A DNA stretch of 64,000 bases from Cecembia rubra (GCF_003014575.1 NZ_PYGF01000007.1:62001-126000), one strand, 5' to 3'. Positions 28,870-38,431 are shown, numbered from the stretch's first letter. The notes: a model not told the origin generated them from the sequence alone. Program-made: numbers and translations.

Positions 28870-29075
28870 ACATTCATTTGGATTTGTCTAAAACTGGTCT
28901 CCTAAGGTCAATGCAATTCCCAAATTTCTTTTCCCATGCTACATGGACCATAGCCGTATTGGGCTCCATTTTCCTAGATTGTCGGAAGTAAAGTTCAGAA
29001 CTATTTTGAACTGATTCATTGATATGAAAAAAAGATTGTGAAAAATGTAACAAGCCGGAAAAAACTTGTAATGAA

Positions 29076-29801
29076 TTAGATTTTGACCTTTAGAAGAAAC
29101 TCATTTCTAAAATTTTCACCCAAAGTAAATCTCATTTCTCTGCCCTGTTCATTCGTCAGATTGCTGGTAATTTCGTCAAATGAAAAAAACTGAACTGCTT
29201 TGATGGAAAGGATTTCTCTCTTATTTATCCTACAAAAGCTGTTTTTAGGCAATATTTCTGTGAGTTTTTCAAATGTGATGTTTTTTATCAAAATTTCATT
29301 CCCATCAAAAAGCCTTGCGATCTTGTCTCGGCTGTCGATTTCAGAGGTTTTGATATAAGCTATTTTATCGAAATAAAGCAGTGCTTTACCCTTGTCGGTG
29401 TTTAACTGAATATAGGTCTTGGACTTTTGATCCAAAGGTATTGCCAGTTGCTTTTTTGCTTTGTCAATAGCCTGTTTTAAACGTTCTATATGAATAGGCT
29501 TTCTTATATAGTCTATGGCATTCAAGTCAAATGCCTCTGCCGCATAGTCTTTATAGGCTGTCGCAAAAATGACAGGTTTACCATCTAAAAGATTGGCAAT
29601 CTGCAAGCCGTTCATTTCAGGCATTTCAATGTCCAAAATGCAAATGTCAAAGTCCATTTTGGGTACTTCCTTTAGGAAAATTTTTGGGTCATTGAATGCC
29701 TTGATCACTTCAAGGTCCGGAATTTGCTCGCATAGCATTTTCAGATAAGTAAGTCCGGGCAACTCGTCATCGAGCAGCAAGCATTTTAGCTTTGTGTTCA
29801 A
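29076..29801 (-). CDS. LytTR response regulator
   Basis: 241 residues: receiver domain with phosphoacceptor Asp57 (CILDIEMPEMNG) and Lys in IDYIRKPI, then a LytTR DNA-binding domain (about 140-241; YIKTSEIDSRDK, LPKNSFCRINKREI). The frame starts at a TTG (29801) inside the end of the kinase gene, 35 bases of overlap; no ATG lies in the first part of the receiver, so the non-ATG start appears real. Last gene of the SGNH-kinase-regulator operon. Confidence 0.93.
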   Translation of the reverse strand: MNTKLKCLLLDDELPGLTYLKMLCEQIPDLEVIKAFNDPKIFLKEVPKMDFDICILDIEMPEMNGLQIANLLDGKPVIFATAYKDYAAEAFDLNAIDYIRKPIHIERLKQAIDKAKKQLAIPLDQKSKTYIQLNTDKGKALLYFDKIAYIKTSEIDSRDKIARLFDGNEILIKNITFEKLTEILPKNSFCRINKREILSIKAVQFFSFDEITSNLTNEQGREMRFTLGENFRNEFLLKVKI

Positions 29802-30531
29802 GTAGATTAATTTTTAGATGTGCTATATATACGTCACCTTCAGTAAAACGGTCCAATTTGAAATTCTCTGAATAAATAATTTTCAGACGTTGTTCCAAGG
29901 TTTCTGCACCAATTCCCCCTTTCTCTTTTTTCATAGGACTTTTAGCTGATATTTTATTGGCAACTGTCAAAGAAAAAACACTTTCTCTGAACTCAAAAGT
30001 AACTGCAATGAAAGCATCAGAACTTTGCAAATCAGCATGTTTGAATGCATTTTCGATGAGATCAATAGAAATAAGGGGAGCCAAAAGCCTCTGTTCGAGC
30101 AAAGGTTCTGATTCATGGATTTTAGTTTTCACTTTCAATTCAAACAGTGGGCTGACCTTTATTTTATTTATTTCAATCAGGTTCAATGCAAAATCTATTT
30201 CTTCCTTGGGAGTTACAAATTTATTCCGGCTCTCATACAAGATGTAATCGAGGACGTTTGCCAATTTGTCGAGGGCATAATAGGTCTGGTAAGCATGGGA
30301 CTGTATAGAGTTTAAAATATTTTTAAAAAGATGTGGATTAAGCTTGGATTCAAGGGTCTGCAATTCCAGTTTGTTTATTTTGCTTTCCAATAGCTGGAAC
30401 CTGGCCTCTGACTCAATTCTCTTTTTTTCGGAAATCCTTAGCCGAATAAGCAGGTAAACCGCTGCAAACAGGAATATAACCACAAATATTGAGAGGATCA
30501 ATTCAAAAGATATTTCTGTCAGGTCAGTCAT
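29767..30531 (-). CDS. LytS/YehU-type sensor histidine kinase (short)
   Basis: 254 residues. A single N-terminal membrane segment (about 8-28) is followed by a short coiled coil and a His_kinase domain: LNPHLFKNILNSIQSHAYQ holds the phosphorylatable His67, and SIDLIENAFKHA is the N-box. It has no large periplasmic sensor domain, so input probably comes from a partner. Its ATG overlaps the SGNH hydrolase stop (ATGA) and its 3' end overlaps the response regulator. Confidence 0.9.
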   Translation of the reverse strand: MTDLTEISFELILSIFVVIFLFAAVYLLIRLRISEKKRIESEARFQLLESKINKLELQTLESKLNPHLFKNILNSIQSHAYQTYYALDKLANVLDYILYESRNKFVTPKEEIDFALNLIEINKIKVSPLFELKVKTKIHESEPLLEQRLLAPLISIDLIENAFKHADLQSSDAFIAVTFEFRESVFSLTVANKISAKSPMKKEKGGIGAETLEQRLKIIYSENFKLDRFTEGDVYIAHLKINLLEHKAKMLAAR

Positions 30532-31643
30532 CCATTTATTATTTTGTCTTCAATCAGCTGTTTGAAACTGAGAGCAACTTCTTTGTTTTTGTGGCTTTTC
30601 AAATGAAGTTCATCATACCAGTCCAGTTGAGATTTCGGGATATCCCTACAATCAATATGATAAACCTTATCAAATTTATTGGCTACAGCTATGAGCATCT
30701 CATTGTATTCGTAAATAAAAGTCATAACAATAGCCCGCTGAAGCTGGGGGTCCAGAATTCCTTTGATCATTAATGGCCTGAACAACCATTTACCAGAACC
30801 AAGTAAAGCATTGACAATAGGCTGAAGGGGATACCTCCAAGAGAAATTGTTCCCCTTTTTGGGATAAGGATACGCATAGCCATGTGTGATGCTTATCATA
30901 TCTTTGAACTTGGTTGTATTCTCGTATAAGCCTTTAAACAACATCGTGTACTGTGCCTTCATGGTCCAGATAAACGCATAAAATTCCTTGTTGATGTATT
31001 TCTGAGCAGACAAAATAAGATTACTTTTTTCAACGTCGATTTCTTTAGGCAGTGTTTCCACAGTATACTTTTCCTGTTGATTGTCTTTATTGCTAACCAT
31101 TACCGCCATCCTTTCATTTCCTACCAAATCATTGCCGCCTCCACTTATCAAGAAAACATCAGGGGCATGAATCGTCAGTCCTTCAACATATTGTCCTTCA
31201 TAAATAATATTTGTAATCCAGTCTCCTCCAAAAGCATCTGAGAATATTAAATAATTGTCATTTTTCTTGAGCCAATCAATGATGTCTTTGACAAAAGTTG
31301 GGAAAAGAAACCAGGAATCACCTTCTGCATAAATTCTGATGTATTTTTTATCTGGTATTTGGTTTTCTACCCGCTTAAAATATTTCTTTTGCCGGATTTG
31401 GGTGCTTCTTCTGTTCAGTTTGCCTAACATGCCCGAATTAGCATTAGAGGTATCTAAAAGTCTGTCTTCATTTAAGTCATAAATGAGCCGGACACATTCA
31501 CGAAAATCCCTGAAGGCTTCTTGTACATGATACTTGTTGTTTGATGATTTGTATGATTCTATCAATTCATCAAAATCTGTTGAATTAAACTCCAGTGGTT
31601 TATTCAACATTTTCTTTATTAAAGGTTTGTTAGCCGCATTCAT
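30528..31643 (-). CDS. SGNH/GDSL hydrolase-like protein, first gene of a LytS/LytR operon
   Basis: 371 residues. After a helical region of about 100 residues comes the SGNH core: block I AEGDSWF (Ser110), block III GGGNDLVG (Asn171), and block V DELHLKSHKNKE supplying Asp and His near the C-terminus. This triad suits a lipase, esterase or acyl-hydrolase. No signal peptide is evident, so it may act in the cytoplasm. It precedes and overlaps a sensor kinase gene, an unusual partner for a two-component system. Confidence 0.85.
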   Translation of the reverse strand: MNAANKPLIKKMLNKPLEFNSTDFDELIESYKSSNNKYHVQEAFRDFRECVRLIYDLNEDRLLDTSNANSGMLGKLNRRSTQIRQKKYFKRVENQIPDKKYIRIYAEGDSWFLFPTFVKDIIDWLKKNDNYLIFSDAFGGDWITNIIYEGQYVEGLTIHAPDVFLISGGGNDLVGNERMAVMVSNKDNQQEKYTVETLPKEIDVEKSNLILSAQKYINKEFYAFIWTMKAQYTMLFKGLYENTTKFKDMISITHGYAYPYPKKGNNFSWRYPLQPIVNALLGSGKWLFRPLMIKGILDPQLQRAIVMTFIYEYNEMLIAVANKFDKVYHIDCRDIPKSQLDWYDELHLKSHKNKEVALSFKQLIEDKIING

Positions 31644-32026
31644 GTCCTGATATTTTTAGCCCAATAACCATTGCCCGCTATGGGCAGACTGTGAATAATC
31701 CCATCTGTTTCAATCTCTCGGAATCCAGAATCATTTAAAGTTAAGGATAATAGCTTAAAAAGTATTCTGGCCGGAAGCTAATTTCAAAGTACCCCATTGG
31801 TGGGACTGACCCGATTCAAAATTCCAATTTGATTTCAATTATCAGATGATCCCAAAAAAACCTTCTTTTTTATGCACATCATTGGCTATACTGCAGCAGG
31901 CTGTGGAAAAGTGAAAATCCCATCTACCTTGTAACAAGTCAATGGGATTTTTCTATATCAAAAGGAAATAATCACTTAAATGGGTTGTTTAAGCAGGGGG
32001 GGGTTGATGGGTGAGCATGTGGGTGA
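31644..32026. other. Non-coding stretch with one hairpin
   Basis: Promoter region of the SGNH-kinase operon on its right and the 3' side of the GNAT gene on its left edge. Only the hairpin at 31914-31952 stands out; there is also a run of G residues near 31998. Confidence 0.55.
31914..31952 (-). terminator. Intrinsic terminator of the pirin-GNAT unit
   Basis: AAAATCCCAT / ATGGGATTTT arms around an 18-base loop, about 75 bases past the GNAT stop. T-runs follow the stem on both strands. Confidence 0.6.
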
Positions 32027-32305
32027 TTACAATAGGTCCCTTATTTCAGCCGTCTTGTCAAAAACACTTTTGGCATAAGGACAGAGCGGGATAATTTTTA
32101 AGTTGTTTTCCCTGGCAAAGTTCACTGCAGCCATCACCAATTGTTTGCCTACATTTTTGCCCTTAAATTCCGGATTAACCTCTGTGTGGTCAATAATAAA
32201 TCTGTTTTCTCCGGCCCAAGAATAGGTCATTCTGCCTGCCTCCCTGTCCTCCTCAATGGCTTTAAAAAAGCCTTTACTTTCTCTGTTGAATTGTTCAATT
32301 TTCAT
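32027..32305 (-). CDS. GNAT-like N-acetyltransferase (YidJ/NATD1 type)
   Basis: 92 residues from the ATG at 32305 (MKIEQFNRESKG), one base after the pirin stop. The compact acetyltransferase has FIIDHTEVNPEFKGKNVGKQLV (acetyl-CoA-binding loop) and IIPLCPYAKSVFDK, matching the short GNAT family PF14542. Acceptor unknown. Last gene of the Crp-pirin-pirin cluster. Confidence 0.88.
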   Translation of the reverse strand: MKIEQFNRESKGFFKAIEEDREAGRMTYSWAGENRFIIDHTEVNPEFKGKNVGKQLVMAAVNFARENNLKIIPLCPYAKSVFDKTAEIRDLL

Positions 32306-32306
32306 G

Positions 32307-33179
32307 TCATGCTTTAGGGTAAGGTACAAAATCCACTTCTCCAGGAACCTTTGGGAAACGTTGGTTCAGCCAGTCTACTTTTGCTTGTTTCAAACGTTCC
32401 TTATCCGAAGAGACAAAATTCCAATCAATAAACCTTTGTTCAGGAAATGGCTGACCTCCAAAAATGTAAACTGTGGAGTTTTCGGCCATTTCGAAGGCAC
32501 ATAGTTTGGTGTCCTTAGCTATTAAGATTTGCTTGGGTCCATAGTTGTTTCCATCACTGAATATTGAGCCTTCCAAGATGTATAAGGCGCTTTCTCCGTA
32601 CAGCATATCCCCTATTTCAATATCTTGGGGGTGGGTATTCTTGATTTCGATGAAATAAAGGGGGCTATGAACCGGCACCGGAGATTTTTTTCCAAATGCT
32701 TCCCCTGCGATAAGTTTGAAATGTATGCCGTTTTCCTCCCAACGGGGAATTTCATCTTCAGCAATATGGGTGAATGCAGGTTCAGTTTCTTCAAGTTCCT
32801 TTGGCAAGGCAACCCAGATTTGTAAACCATGTAAGATTTTTTCTGAATTTCTAAGGTAGTCAGGTGTTCTTTCAGAATGAACCACTCCTTTTCCAGCTGT
32901 CATCCAATTGATTGCCCCAGGTTTGATTTCTATTTCACTCCCTATACTGTCACGGTGCATAATGGATCCTTCAAACAAATAGGTCAAAGTAGAGAGCCCT
33001 ATATGTGGATGCGGCAATACATCCATATTCTCCCGGTCATTTAATTTAACCGGTCCCATATGGTCTATAAATACAAAAGGACCTACTGCTCTCTTTTGTC
33101 TGAAAGGGAGCAATCGCCCAACCATAAAGTTGCCAATATTTGCTGCCCTCTCTTCGATGATTAATTCCACATTTGACAT
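32307..33179 (-). CDS. Pirin family protein (copy 1)
   Basis: 290-residue bicupin. The N-terminal cupin contains PFVFIDHMGP, LPHPHIGLSTLTYLFEGSIMHRDS and HSERTP, which supply the usual His/Glu metal site of pirins; some pirins act as quercetinases. It differs clearly from the neighbouring copy 2, so the two are old paralogues, not a recent tandem duplication. Confidence 0.93.
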   Translation of the reverse strand: MSNVELIIEERAANIGNFMVGRLLPFRQKRAVGPFVFIDHMGPVKLNDRENMDVLPHPHIGLSTLTYLFEGSIMHRDSIGSEIEIKPGAINWMTAGKGVVHSERTPDYLRNSEKILHGLQIWVALPKELEETEPAFTHIAEDEIPRWEENGIHFKLIAGEAFGKKSPVPVHSPLYFIEIKNTHPQDIEIGDMLYGESALYILEGSIFSDGNNYGPKQILIAKDTKLCAFEMAENSTVYIFGGQPFPEQRFIDWNFVSSDKERLKQAKVDWLNQRFPKVPGEVDFVPYPKA

Positions 33180-33219
33180 AGTATCTCCATATTTGGTTTG
33201 AATGCTGTTTGCCTGTTAT

Positions 33220-34098
33220 TTACTCTTCCAGAAATCCGAATTTGCCAGCGTTAAAATCATCAATGGCCTGAGCGATCTCCTGCTGCGTATTCATTACAAA
33301 CGGACCATAGGCTGCAATAGGTTCGTTGAGGGGTTCTCCACTTAGAACCAGGACCACAGATTTTTCCTTGGCCTCGATGAAGAAATCCGAGGCGTTGTTT
33401 TCAAAAAGGACGAAATGGTTGGTCGGAACTTTTTGCTGGTTATTGACCAAGATACTTCCTTCAATTACCAACAAACCGGTATTGTAATGGTCCGGAAAAG
33501 AAAACCCGGCTTTTCCATTCTCTTCTAATTTGGCATTCATCATATTAACAGGAGAAAAGGTGCTTGCACTTCCTTTAAGTCCCTGATATTCTCCGGCAAT
33601 TATTTCAATTAGACCGGAGTTTTCCGGCAATTTAAACTTGCTAATTTGTCCATTGGATATTCCCTGGTACTTCGGTTTGGACATTTTATCCTTGGCAGGT
33701 AGATTCACCCATAACTGGACCATTTGAAATTCTCCACCCTCTTTGCTAAAATTTTCTTCATGGTATTCTTTATGTAATACCCCTGAAGCAGCTGTCATCC
33801 ACTGCACATCCCCTTCTCCGATAATGCCCCCTCCGCCACTACTATCATGATGGGCCACTTTGCCTTTGTAGGCCACAGTAACCGTCTCAAAGCCCCTGTG
33901 GGGATGCACACTAACCCCTTTGGGTTTGTCAGATGGTGGAAAGTAAAATTTTGAATTGTAGTCCAACATGATAAAAGGATCCATCCTCTTCATGTCCAGG
34001 CGGTATGCACTCGGAATAAAGTTGTGTACCCTGAAACCGTCACCTACATAATGGGGTTCTCTTGGAGGGACTATTATTTCAATATTTCTTGTTGCCAT
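33220..34098 (-). CDS. Pirin family protein (copy 2)
   Basis: 292-residue bicupin with FIMLDYNSKFYFPP, VHPHRGFETVTVAYKGKVAHHDS and LHKEYHEENF, the metal-binding signature of pirins. Sits 40 bases upstream of copy 1 and 81 bases downstream of a Crp/Fnr-type regulator on the same strand, suggesting one regulated unit. Confidence 0.93.
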   Translation of the reverse strand: MATRNIEIIVPPREPHYVGDGFRVHNFIPSAYRLDMKRMDPFIMLDYNSKFYFPPSDKPKGVSVHPHRGFETVTVAYKGKVAHHDSSGGGGIIGEGDVQWMTAASGVLHKEYHEENFSKEGGEFQMVQLWVNLPAKDKMSKPKYQGISNGQISKFKLPENSGLIEIIAGEYQGLKGSASTFSPVNMMNAKLEENGKAGFSFPDHYNTGLLVIEGSILVNNQQKVPTNHFVLFENNASDFFIEAKEKSVVLVLSGEPLNEPIAAYGPFVMNTQQEIAQAIDDFNAGKFGFLEE

Positions 34099-34179
34099 AA
34101 TTTCATGTATTTAAAATCTATGAAACAAAATTAAGAGATCCAGAAGCCCTGAACATTGATGTATGGTAAGAAATTACTG

Positions 34180-34767
34180 CTACCTCGAATTATGGCCGGC
34201 TAAGCCTTTCCTTACCCTACTTAGGCTCTCGGGGGTAATGCCCAAATAGGAGGCAATCATCCATTGAGGAATCCTGTGGCTCAGATCAGGGAATAGTGCT
34301 ATAAAATCCATATACCTTGTTTCAGCACTGGACCCAATTAAAGCATTAATCCTTTTTTGCAATTGCCGGATATGGTTCTGTAATAAATAATCATTATACA
34401 TTCTGAATTCCGAACTGATTTCGGAAGCCTGCTCAATAAATTTCTGGTCAAAAACCACGACAGTTGTATCTTCCAGTGCATCAATAAAAAATTCTGAAGG
34501 GTTGCCAAAATACAAACTTTCCCTTTCGCTCAAAAACCAGTTTTCAGATGCAAATTGGAGAATGTGCTCCTTGCCTGAACTGTCAATAGAATATAACCTC
34601 AATAAACCGCTTTCTACAAAAAACATATGCTTACAACTCTCTCCTGCTGCCAATAAAACTTCATTTTTTTTAAGATGCATTCTGGAAATCAGTTTCATTA
34701 AAATTTCGAGATGCTCCACTTTAACCAAAGCCTTGTTTTTCAGATAATTATAAAATTGATCTTCCAT
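34180..34767 (-). CDS. Crp/Fnr family transcriptional regulator
   Basis: 195 residues: cyclic-nucleotide-binding-like beta roll (about 20-115; FFVESGLLRLYSID, HILQFASENWFLSE) and a C-terminal winged helix with WMIASYLGITPESLSRVRKGL. No Fe-S cysteines of the FNR type. Bacteroidota have many such regulators with unknown ligands. Its place upstream of the pirin genes suggests it controls them. Confidence 0.9.
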   Translation of the reverse strand: MEDQFYNYLKNKALVKVEHLEILMKLISRMHLKKNEVLLAAGESCKHMFFVESGLLRLYSIDSSGKEHILQFASENWFLSERESLYFGNPSEFFIDALEDTTVVVFDQKFIEQASEISSEFRMYNDYLLQNHIRQLQKRINALIGSSAETRYMDFIALFPDLSHRIPQWMIASYLGITPESLSRVRKGLAGHNSR

Positions 34768-35167
34768 AGCTGTTCTGTTTTTTTAGTAATTTGGCAAATT
34801 CAAATGGCAAGAGCCAAATTGGGAGAATAAAAGCATGGGTTCACATTCCCCCAGGATAATTTAAGACTGTTTCAATGAAATGATTGGGACAAAATTTTAC
34901 ACGCTGCCCACATGTCTATATGATTGTCCCGGGAGGTGGATTTCCCAGTCAAAAAAAACTGGAAAAATTCACAATCAAGGGTTGAATTCCTGTACTTAAT
35001 CAAAGCATTGGCTTTCTTCTTCCGCTCAAAGATCAAAGTCCTTCATCTTTTAACAGTCACTTGAAAAATGAAAAGCATTCATAGCATGACCAGTTTCAGT
35101 AGATTCCAATAAATAACAAACCAACATCTAAAAAAACCCTGATAAATTTTCACATTAATCAGGGCTT
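34768..35167. other. Non-coding stretch
   Basis: Upstream region of the Crp-type gene, ending in the terminator of the alpha/beta hydrolase at 35127-35167. No other gene or repeat is visible. Confidence 0.6.
35127..35167 (-). terminator. Intrinsic terminator of the alpha/beta hydrolase
   Basis: GCCCTGAT / ATCAGGGT arms (minus strand) with a 12-base loop and seven T residues after the stem; starts immediately past the stop codon at 35168. Confidence 0.85.
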
Positions 35168-36094
35168 TTACTTAGTGGTCTTATTGTTAGTGGTATTTTT
35201 TATCTTTTCTCCAATGTAATTTAATGCTTTATCGTAAGTTTCTATTCCGTGCCCTACGTTCTTGTAAATTTTTACTTCATTCAATGTCTTTATTTGTCTT
35301 TTTGCATTATCAACTGATTTTTGATAAGGGAATAAAAGGTCTTTGTCGCCAACAAGCAAATAAGTTTCTACATTTACTTCTTCAAGTTGTTTGCCCATAT
35401 AATACGGTTTTTGTGCCTTGTCTTTATATCGGCGAATTGCGAAAACCTCATAGTCCACAAGCATTTTTTCTGAAATGCCAGATAGCTTATGGTTTGGTTT
35501 TGAAAAGACTGCTTTGTCAAGAAATTTCAAAACATTTTTTTGCGTGGGTCTGATAATTGGCAAAAGATTAAAATATAGATTTTTTAAGCTCAGAGAGAAA
35601 GGTTGTAAGCAACCGGGATTTAATAAAAATGCTGCCTTAATCCTTTCAGGACTTACTATTCCTAATTTCATACAAACAAGTCCGCCAAATGATGCCCCTG
35701 CAACATAGGCCTTATCGATTTTTAGCTTATCAAAAACCTCAGTCGCCCATATTCCATAGTCCAAGGATTTAATGTCAGGTGTACAACCATCACTTAAATT
35801 TGGAAGCCCATTAGTTTCTACCATAAAAATTTTCATTTTATGATTTAAGTTGTCAAGTCCTTTGTCAAAGTCCCAAAATAATACGGTAGTTCTTGCTCCT
35901 GGAAAAATAACAAGGGTATCTAACTGCTCGTCTTTTGTGTTAAGTCCCCAGATGTGAGTCTTTCCGAGCGAGGTTTCAATTTCATATTGTTCATATTGTC
36001 TGCCGTTATTTAATTCCAATTGTGACGTCCAATTGATTAAATAGTTATGGTCAGCTGTTTTGTCTTTAAATTCTGATCTGCTGTATATTTTCAT
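35168..36094 (-). CDS. Alpha/beta hydrolase, possibly a stranded cassette gene
   Basis: 308 residues. FPGARTTVLFWDF marks the oxyanion region, AGASFGGLVCMKLG the nucleophile elbow (G-x-S-x-G), VGDKDLLFP the acid and VGHGIETYD the His. No signal peptide. Substrate unknown. An attC-like site lies directly upstream and the gene is AT-rich like the cassette genes further right, so it may be an old cassette that lost its own downstream site. Confidence 0.87.
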   Translation of the reverse strand: MKIYSRSEFKDKTADHNYLINWTSQLELNNGRQYEQYEIETSLGKTHIWGLNTKDEQLDTLVIFPGARTTVLFWDFDKGLDNLNHKMKIFMVETNGLPNLSDGCTPDIKSLDYGIWATEVFDKLKIDKAYVAGASFGGLVCMKLGIVSPERIKAAFLLNPGCLQPFSLSLKNLYFNLLPIIRPTQKNVLKFLDKAVFSKPNHKLSGISEKMLVDYEVFAIRRYKDKAQKPYYMGKQLEEVNVETYLLVGDKDLLFPYQKSVDNAKRQIKTLNEVKIYKNVGHGIETYDKALNYIGEKIKNTTNNKTTK

Positions 36095-36120
36095 TTCTTT
36101 CTCTGTCGTAATTTAAAATG

Positions 36121-36251
36121 GACCATAACCGGATTCAGCTTGGAGATACCCGGGTAATCAGAACTATCCGTAACCTACTACCTCCTAACTTAAAGATAGT
36201 AAACATTTTGCTTACAATGAACTGCTCGATACATCCACCATGATGTTAGGC
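36121..36251 (-). repeat. Isolated, worn attC-like site (site 0)
   Basis: Shares ATTCAGCTTGGAGA, the CCTACTACCT / AAAGATA centre and the end TGATGTTAGGC with the sites at 46771, 47608 and 52275, but its inner arms no longer pair well. It lies 5 kb from the main array, beside the alpha/beta hydrolase. See the array entry for the logic. Confidence 0.65.
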
Positions 36252-36411
36252 ACATTTAAAATTGAATTGCTTTGTAGGCTATGTATAGCTCCTAATTAAA
36301 AAATACAAAAAGCCTTCCCTTGGCACAAAATTTATAAAATCCTCCAGTTTTTTAGCCCTTCAGAAACCATTAGAGTCTCGCTTCCCAAGCAGGTGCCGGG
36401 TAGCAATTCCT

Positions 36412-36447
36412 TACAAAAAATTAGGGATGCCCCTAAGAAGCATCCCT
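36412..36447 (-). terminator. Intrinsic terminator of the 174-residue lipoprotein gene
   Basis: Perfect AGGGATGC / GCATCCCT stem with a 9-base loop and a T-run after it on the minus strand; 28 bases past the stop. Confidence 0.9.
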
Positions 36448-36474
36448 GGTAAAAAAATAAAATCAGCAACAAAT

Positions 36475-36999
36475 TTACCTCGCAAACAAGCCCAAAATCA
36501 GATAGGTCGTCAAATCAGTCGTGCTGATGTCCTGGGTTGGATCATGAACTACAAGGAAACCCTCGTAGTTATTCACTATCTGATCGAATGAAAGGGTAGC
36601 TTGATGCTCAACCACTGCGGAACTCCCTTGTGCCATGACCATAGCCGACAAAACGTTGGCGTTAGGTGCTTCATTATAAGGAGTACCATTGGGCGTGTTC
36701 GCAGGATTTGCCGCATCATGAGCATGAATCATATACATTCTACCGGACAAGGTGTTGTTAAGGGTTATCGTAATTTTTGACATCCCATTAGGTTGCTCCT
36801 CTACAAGCATCCTTGCAGTCAAATTTCTGGGATGCTCTCCAACATAGGCCGTGGCTGGCCCTACCAATTGACCTTCGTTGAAACTATACTCAAAGGTTTT
36901 CATTCTTAGCATGGGTTGCTGATCATCCGAATCTTTGCAGGAGATCAGAAGTACCGTCATGCACAATAAAGCATACAGAGAAAGTTTTAAATTTTTCAT
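36475..36999 (-). CDS. Lipoprotein of unknown family
   Basis: 174 residues with a lipoprotein signal (MKNLKLSLYALLCMTVLLIS, lipobox ISC followed by KDSDD). The mature part is beta-rich with RMYMIHAHDAANP and FLVVHDPTQDISTTDL; the spaced His residues could bind metal and the layout recalls CHRD or Cu/Zn-SOD-like beta sandwiches, but I cannot assign a family. Own terminator, so probably transcribed alone. Confidence 0.75.
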   Translation of the reverse strand: MKNLKLSLYALLCMTVLLISCKDSDDQQPMLRMKTFEYSFNEGQLVGPATAYVGEHPRNLTARMLVEEQPNGMSKITITLNNTLSGRMYMIHAHDAANPANTPNGTPYNEAPNANVLSAMVMAQGSSAVVEHQATLSFDQIVNNYEGFLVVHDPTQDISTTDLTTYLILGLFAR

Positions 37000-37561
37000 A
37001 ATGTTTTTTTTTAATTCGTTGGAGGGATATACGACCTCATCTGGCTCGTTGGATCTTCTGGATTGGAAAGTTTTTTATATTTTTTTGGGAAAACCCATAA
37101 TTTTCTGATAATCAGGGGATAATGGTGTTGTTTTTATATTGGACAGGATTTAGATTATCGGTGCATGGTGGTTTCTTAAAGCCGCCTATATCATAGAATG
37201 GACAATAATTGAGTGAGGTTTCTCTTAAGTAATTCCAGATGTGAAACCATCAATTCCAAATTTCTGGTAAAAATTAGCCCTCCTTTTAACCGAAGGCTGA
37301 TGTATCAAAAATTCCCACCAAATGCGGTATATGGAATATCCGCCATTGAAAATTTTCAAACCACATGTAAACCAAATTAAAAATCATGGAATTGTTTTAC
37401 ACATAAAAATGCCCCCATAATTGTCCAACTTTATGGGGGCGGTTAACTCACCAAACATACAAAACAAAAAAATATTCAAATAGCCAAGAGATCATCTTGT
37501 CCTCTAGGACAATAGGTTGGCTAAATTGGCCGAACCTGATCTTCATTGATACAATGGATAT
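37000..37561. other. Long non-coding stretch with terminator hairpin
   Basis: 562 bases between the lipoprotein and the DUF5777 gene. The only structure I see is a perfect 10-bp stem at 37411-37440 (listed separately). No convincing frame on either strand. The right-hand part is 3' sequence of the sigma-factor operon; the left is the lipoprotein promoter region. Confidence 0.6.
37405..37440 (-). terminator. Intrinsic terminator of the sigma-Rieske-YceI-DUF5777 operon
   Basis: Perfect GCCCCCATAA / TTATGGGGGC stem with a 10-base loop; on the minus strand ATTTTTATG follows. About 120 bases past the DUF5777 stop. Confidence 0.75.
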
Positions 37562-38431
37562 CTACCTTCCCATATGAAAAAGCCTGTTTACATTGAAGCC
37601 CAAGCGGAATTTTTCCCCTACGCGACCATTGCCACCCGCAAGCAGGTACTGATCGCTCAAGGCCGGGCTTGTGACAAAATACATTTGGAAGACATGGCCT
37701 CCTGCTTCCACATCTATCCCTAGCCCAACATTGTTGGTCAGGCCGTTGTTAAGATTAGGGATCCATTGCCCAGTAAGAGAGGTCTTGCCGGTCATTTTAT
37801 ATTTACTGCTCAGTCCCAAAGCCAAATAGCTTTTCTGGGTCCCTTCTATCTGGTAAACAGGCAGCGGGCTGTTAAAATAAACCCACATAGGGCTCAACTG
37901 TAGGCTAAGTTTTTCGGAAAATTTCCTGGCAACCATTACCTGCGCAACATAGGAAAACCTTTCTTGCAATTGGACACCTGGATCTGGAAGGAAATCATAA
38001 TCGGAAGTATTGAGGCCCATTCCAGCCATTAGGGAGAGGGAAAAGGGCATGCGGTTGTTTTGTGTTTGCCTCAGGACATGATGGCGAAAGTACAGGTTAT
38101 AGAACTTGTCCATACTTTGCCTGGAAAGGCCCAGGGAAAACCTATCTGTCAAGCCATACTCAAAGTTCAAGAGAATATTCGCTCCGTTGTCCAGTCCCCA
38201 TAAATTCCTGGGACCATTATCCACTGTACCAAAGGTGTGCATGATGGCAAAATGCAGGGTGTTCTTCTCCAGCGCCTCCACAGTAGCCAAATTGATGTGG
38301 CGGGGAGCGTGGAAAATAAGTTCCTCCTCCATCTCCTCTTCTAAAAGTTTCCGTTCCAGTTGCGCATAAAGTGTCTTCACGCAACCAAACCATACCAGCA
38401 AAAGCATCAAAATATGTCTAATTGTATTCAT
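37562..38431 (-). CDS. DUF5777 family beta-barrel protein
   Basis: 289 residues with a signal peptide (ending TLYAQ). The repeated amphipathic strands and the phrases LHFAIMHTFGTVDNG, NILLNFEYGLTDRFSLGLSRQ and MAGMGLNTSDYDF fit DUF5777, an outer-membrane barrel family of Bacteroidota. Overlaps the 3' end of the YceI gene by 14 bases; last gene of the operon with Rieske and sigma-factor genes. Confidence 0.88.
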   Translation of the reverse strand: MNTIRHILMLLLVWFGCVKTLYAQLERKLLEEEMEEELIFHAPRHINLATVEALEKNTLHFAIMHTFGTVDNGPRNLWGLDNGANILLNFEYGLTDRFSLGLSRQSMDKFYNLYFRHHVLRQTQNNRMPFSLSLMAGMGLNTSDYDFLPDPGVQLQERFSYVAQVMVARKFSEKLSLQLSPMWVYFNSPLPVYQIEGTQKSYLALGLSSKYKMTGKTSLTGQWIPNLNNGLTNNVGLGIDVEAGGHVFQMYFVTSPALSDQYLLAGGNGRVGEKFRLGFNVNRLFHMGR

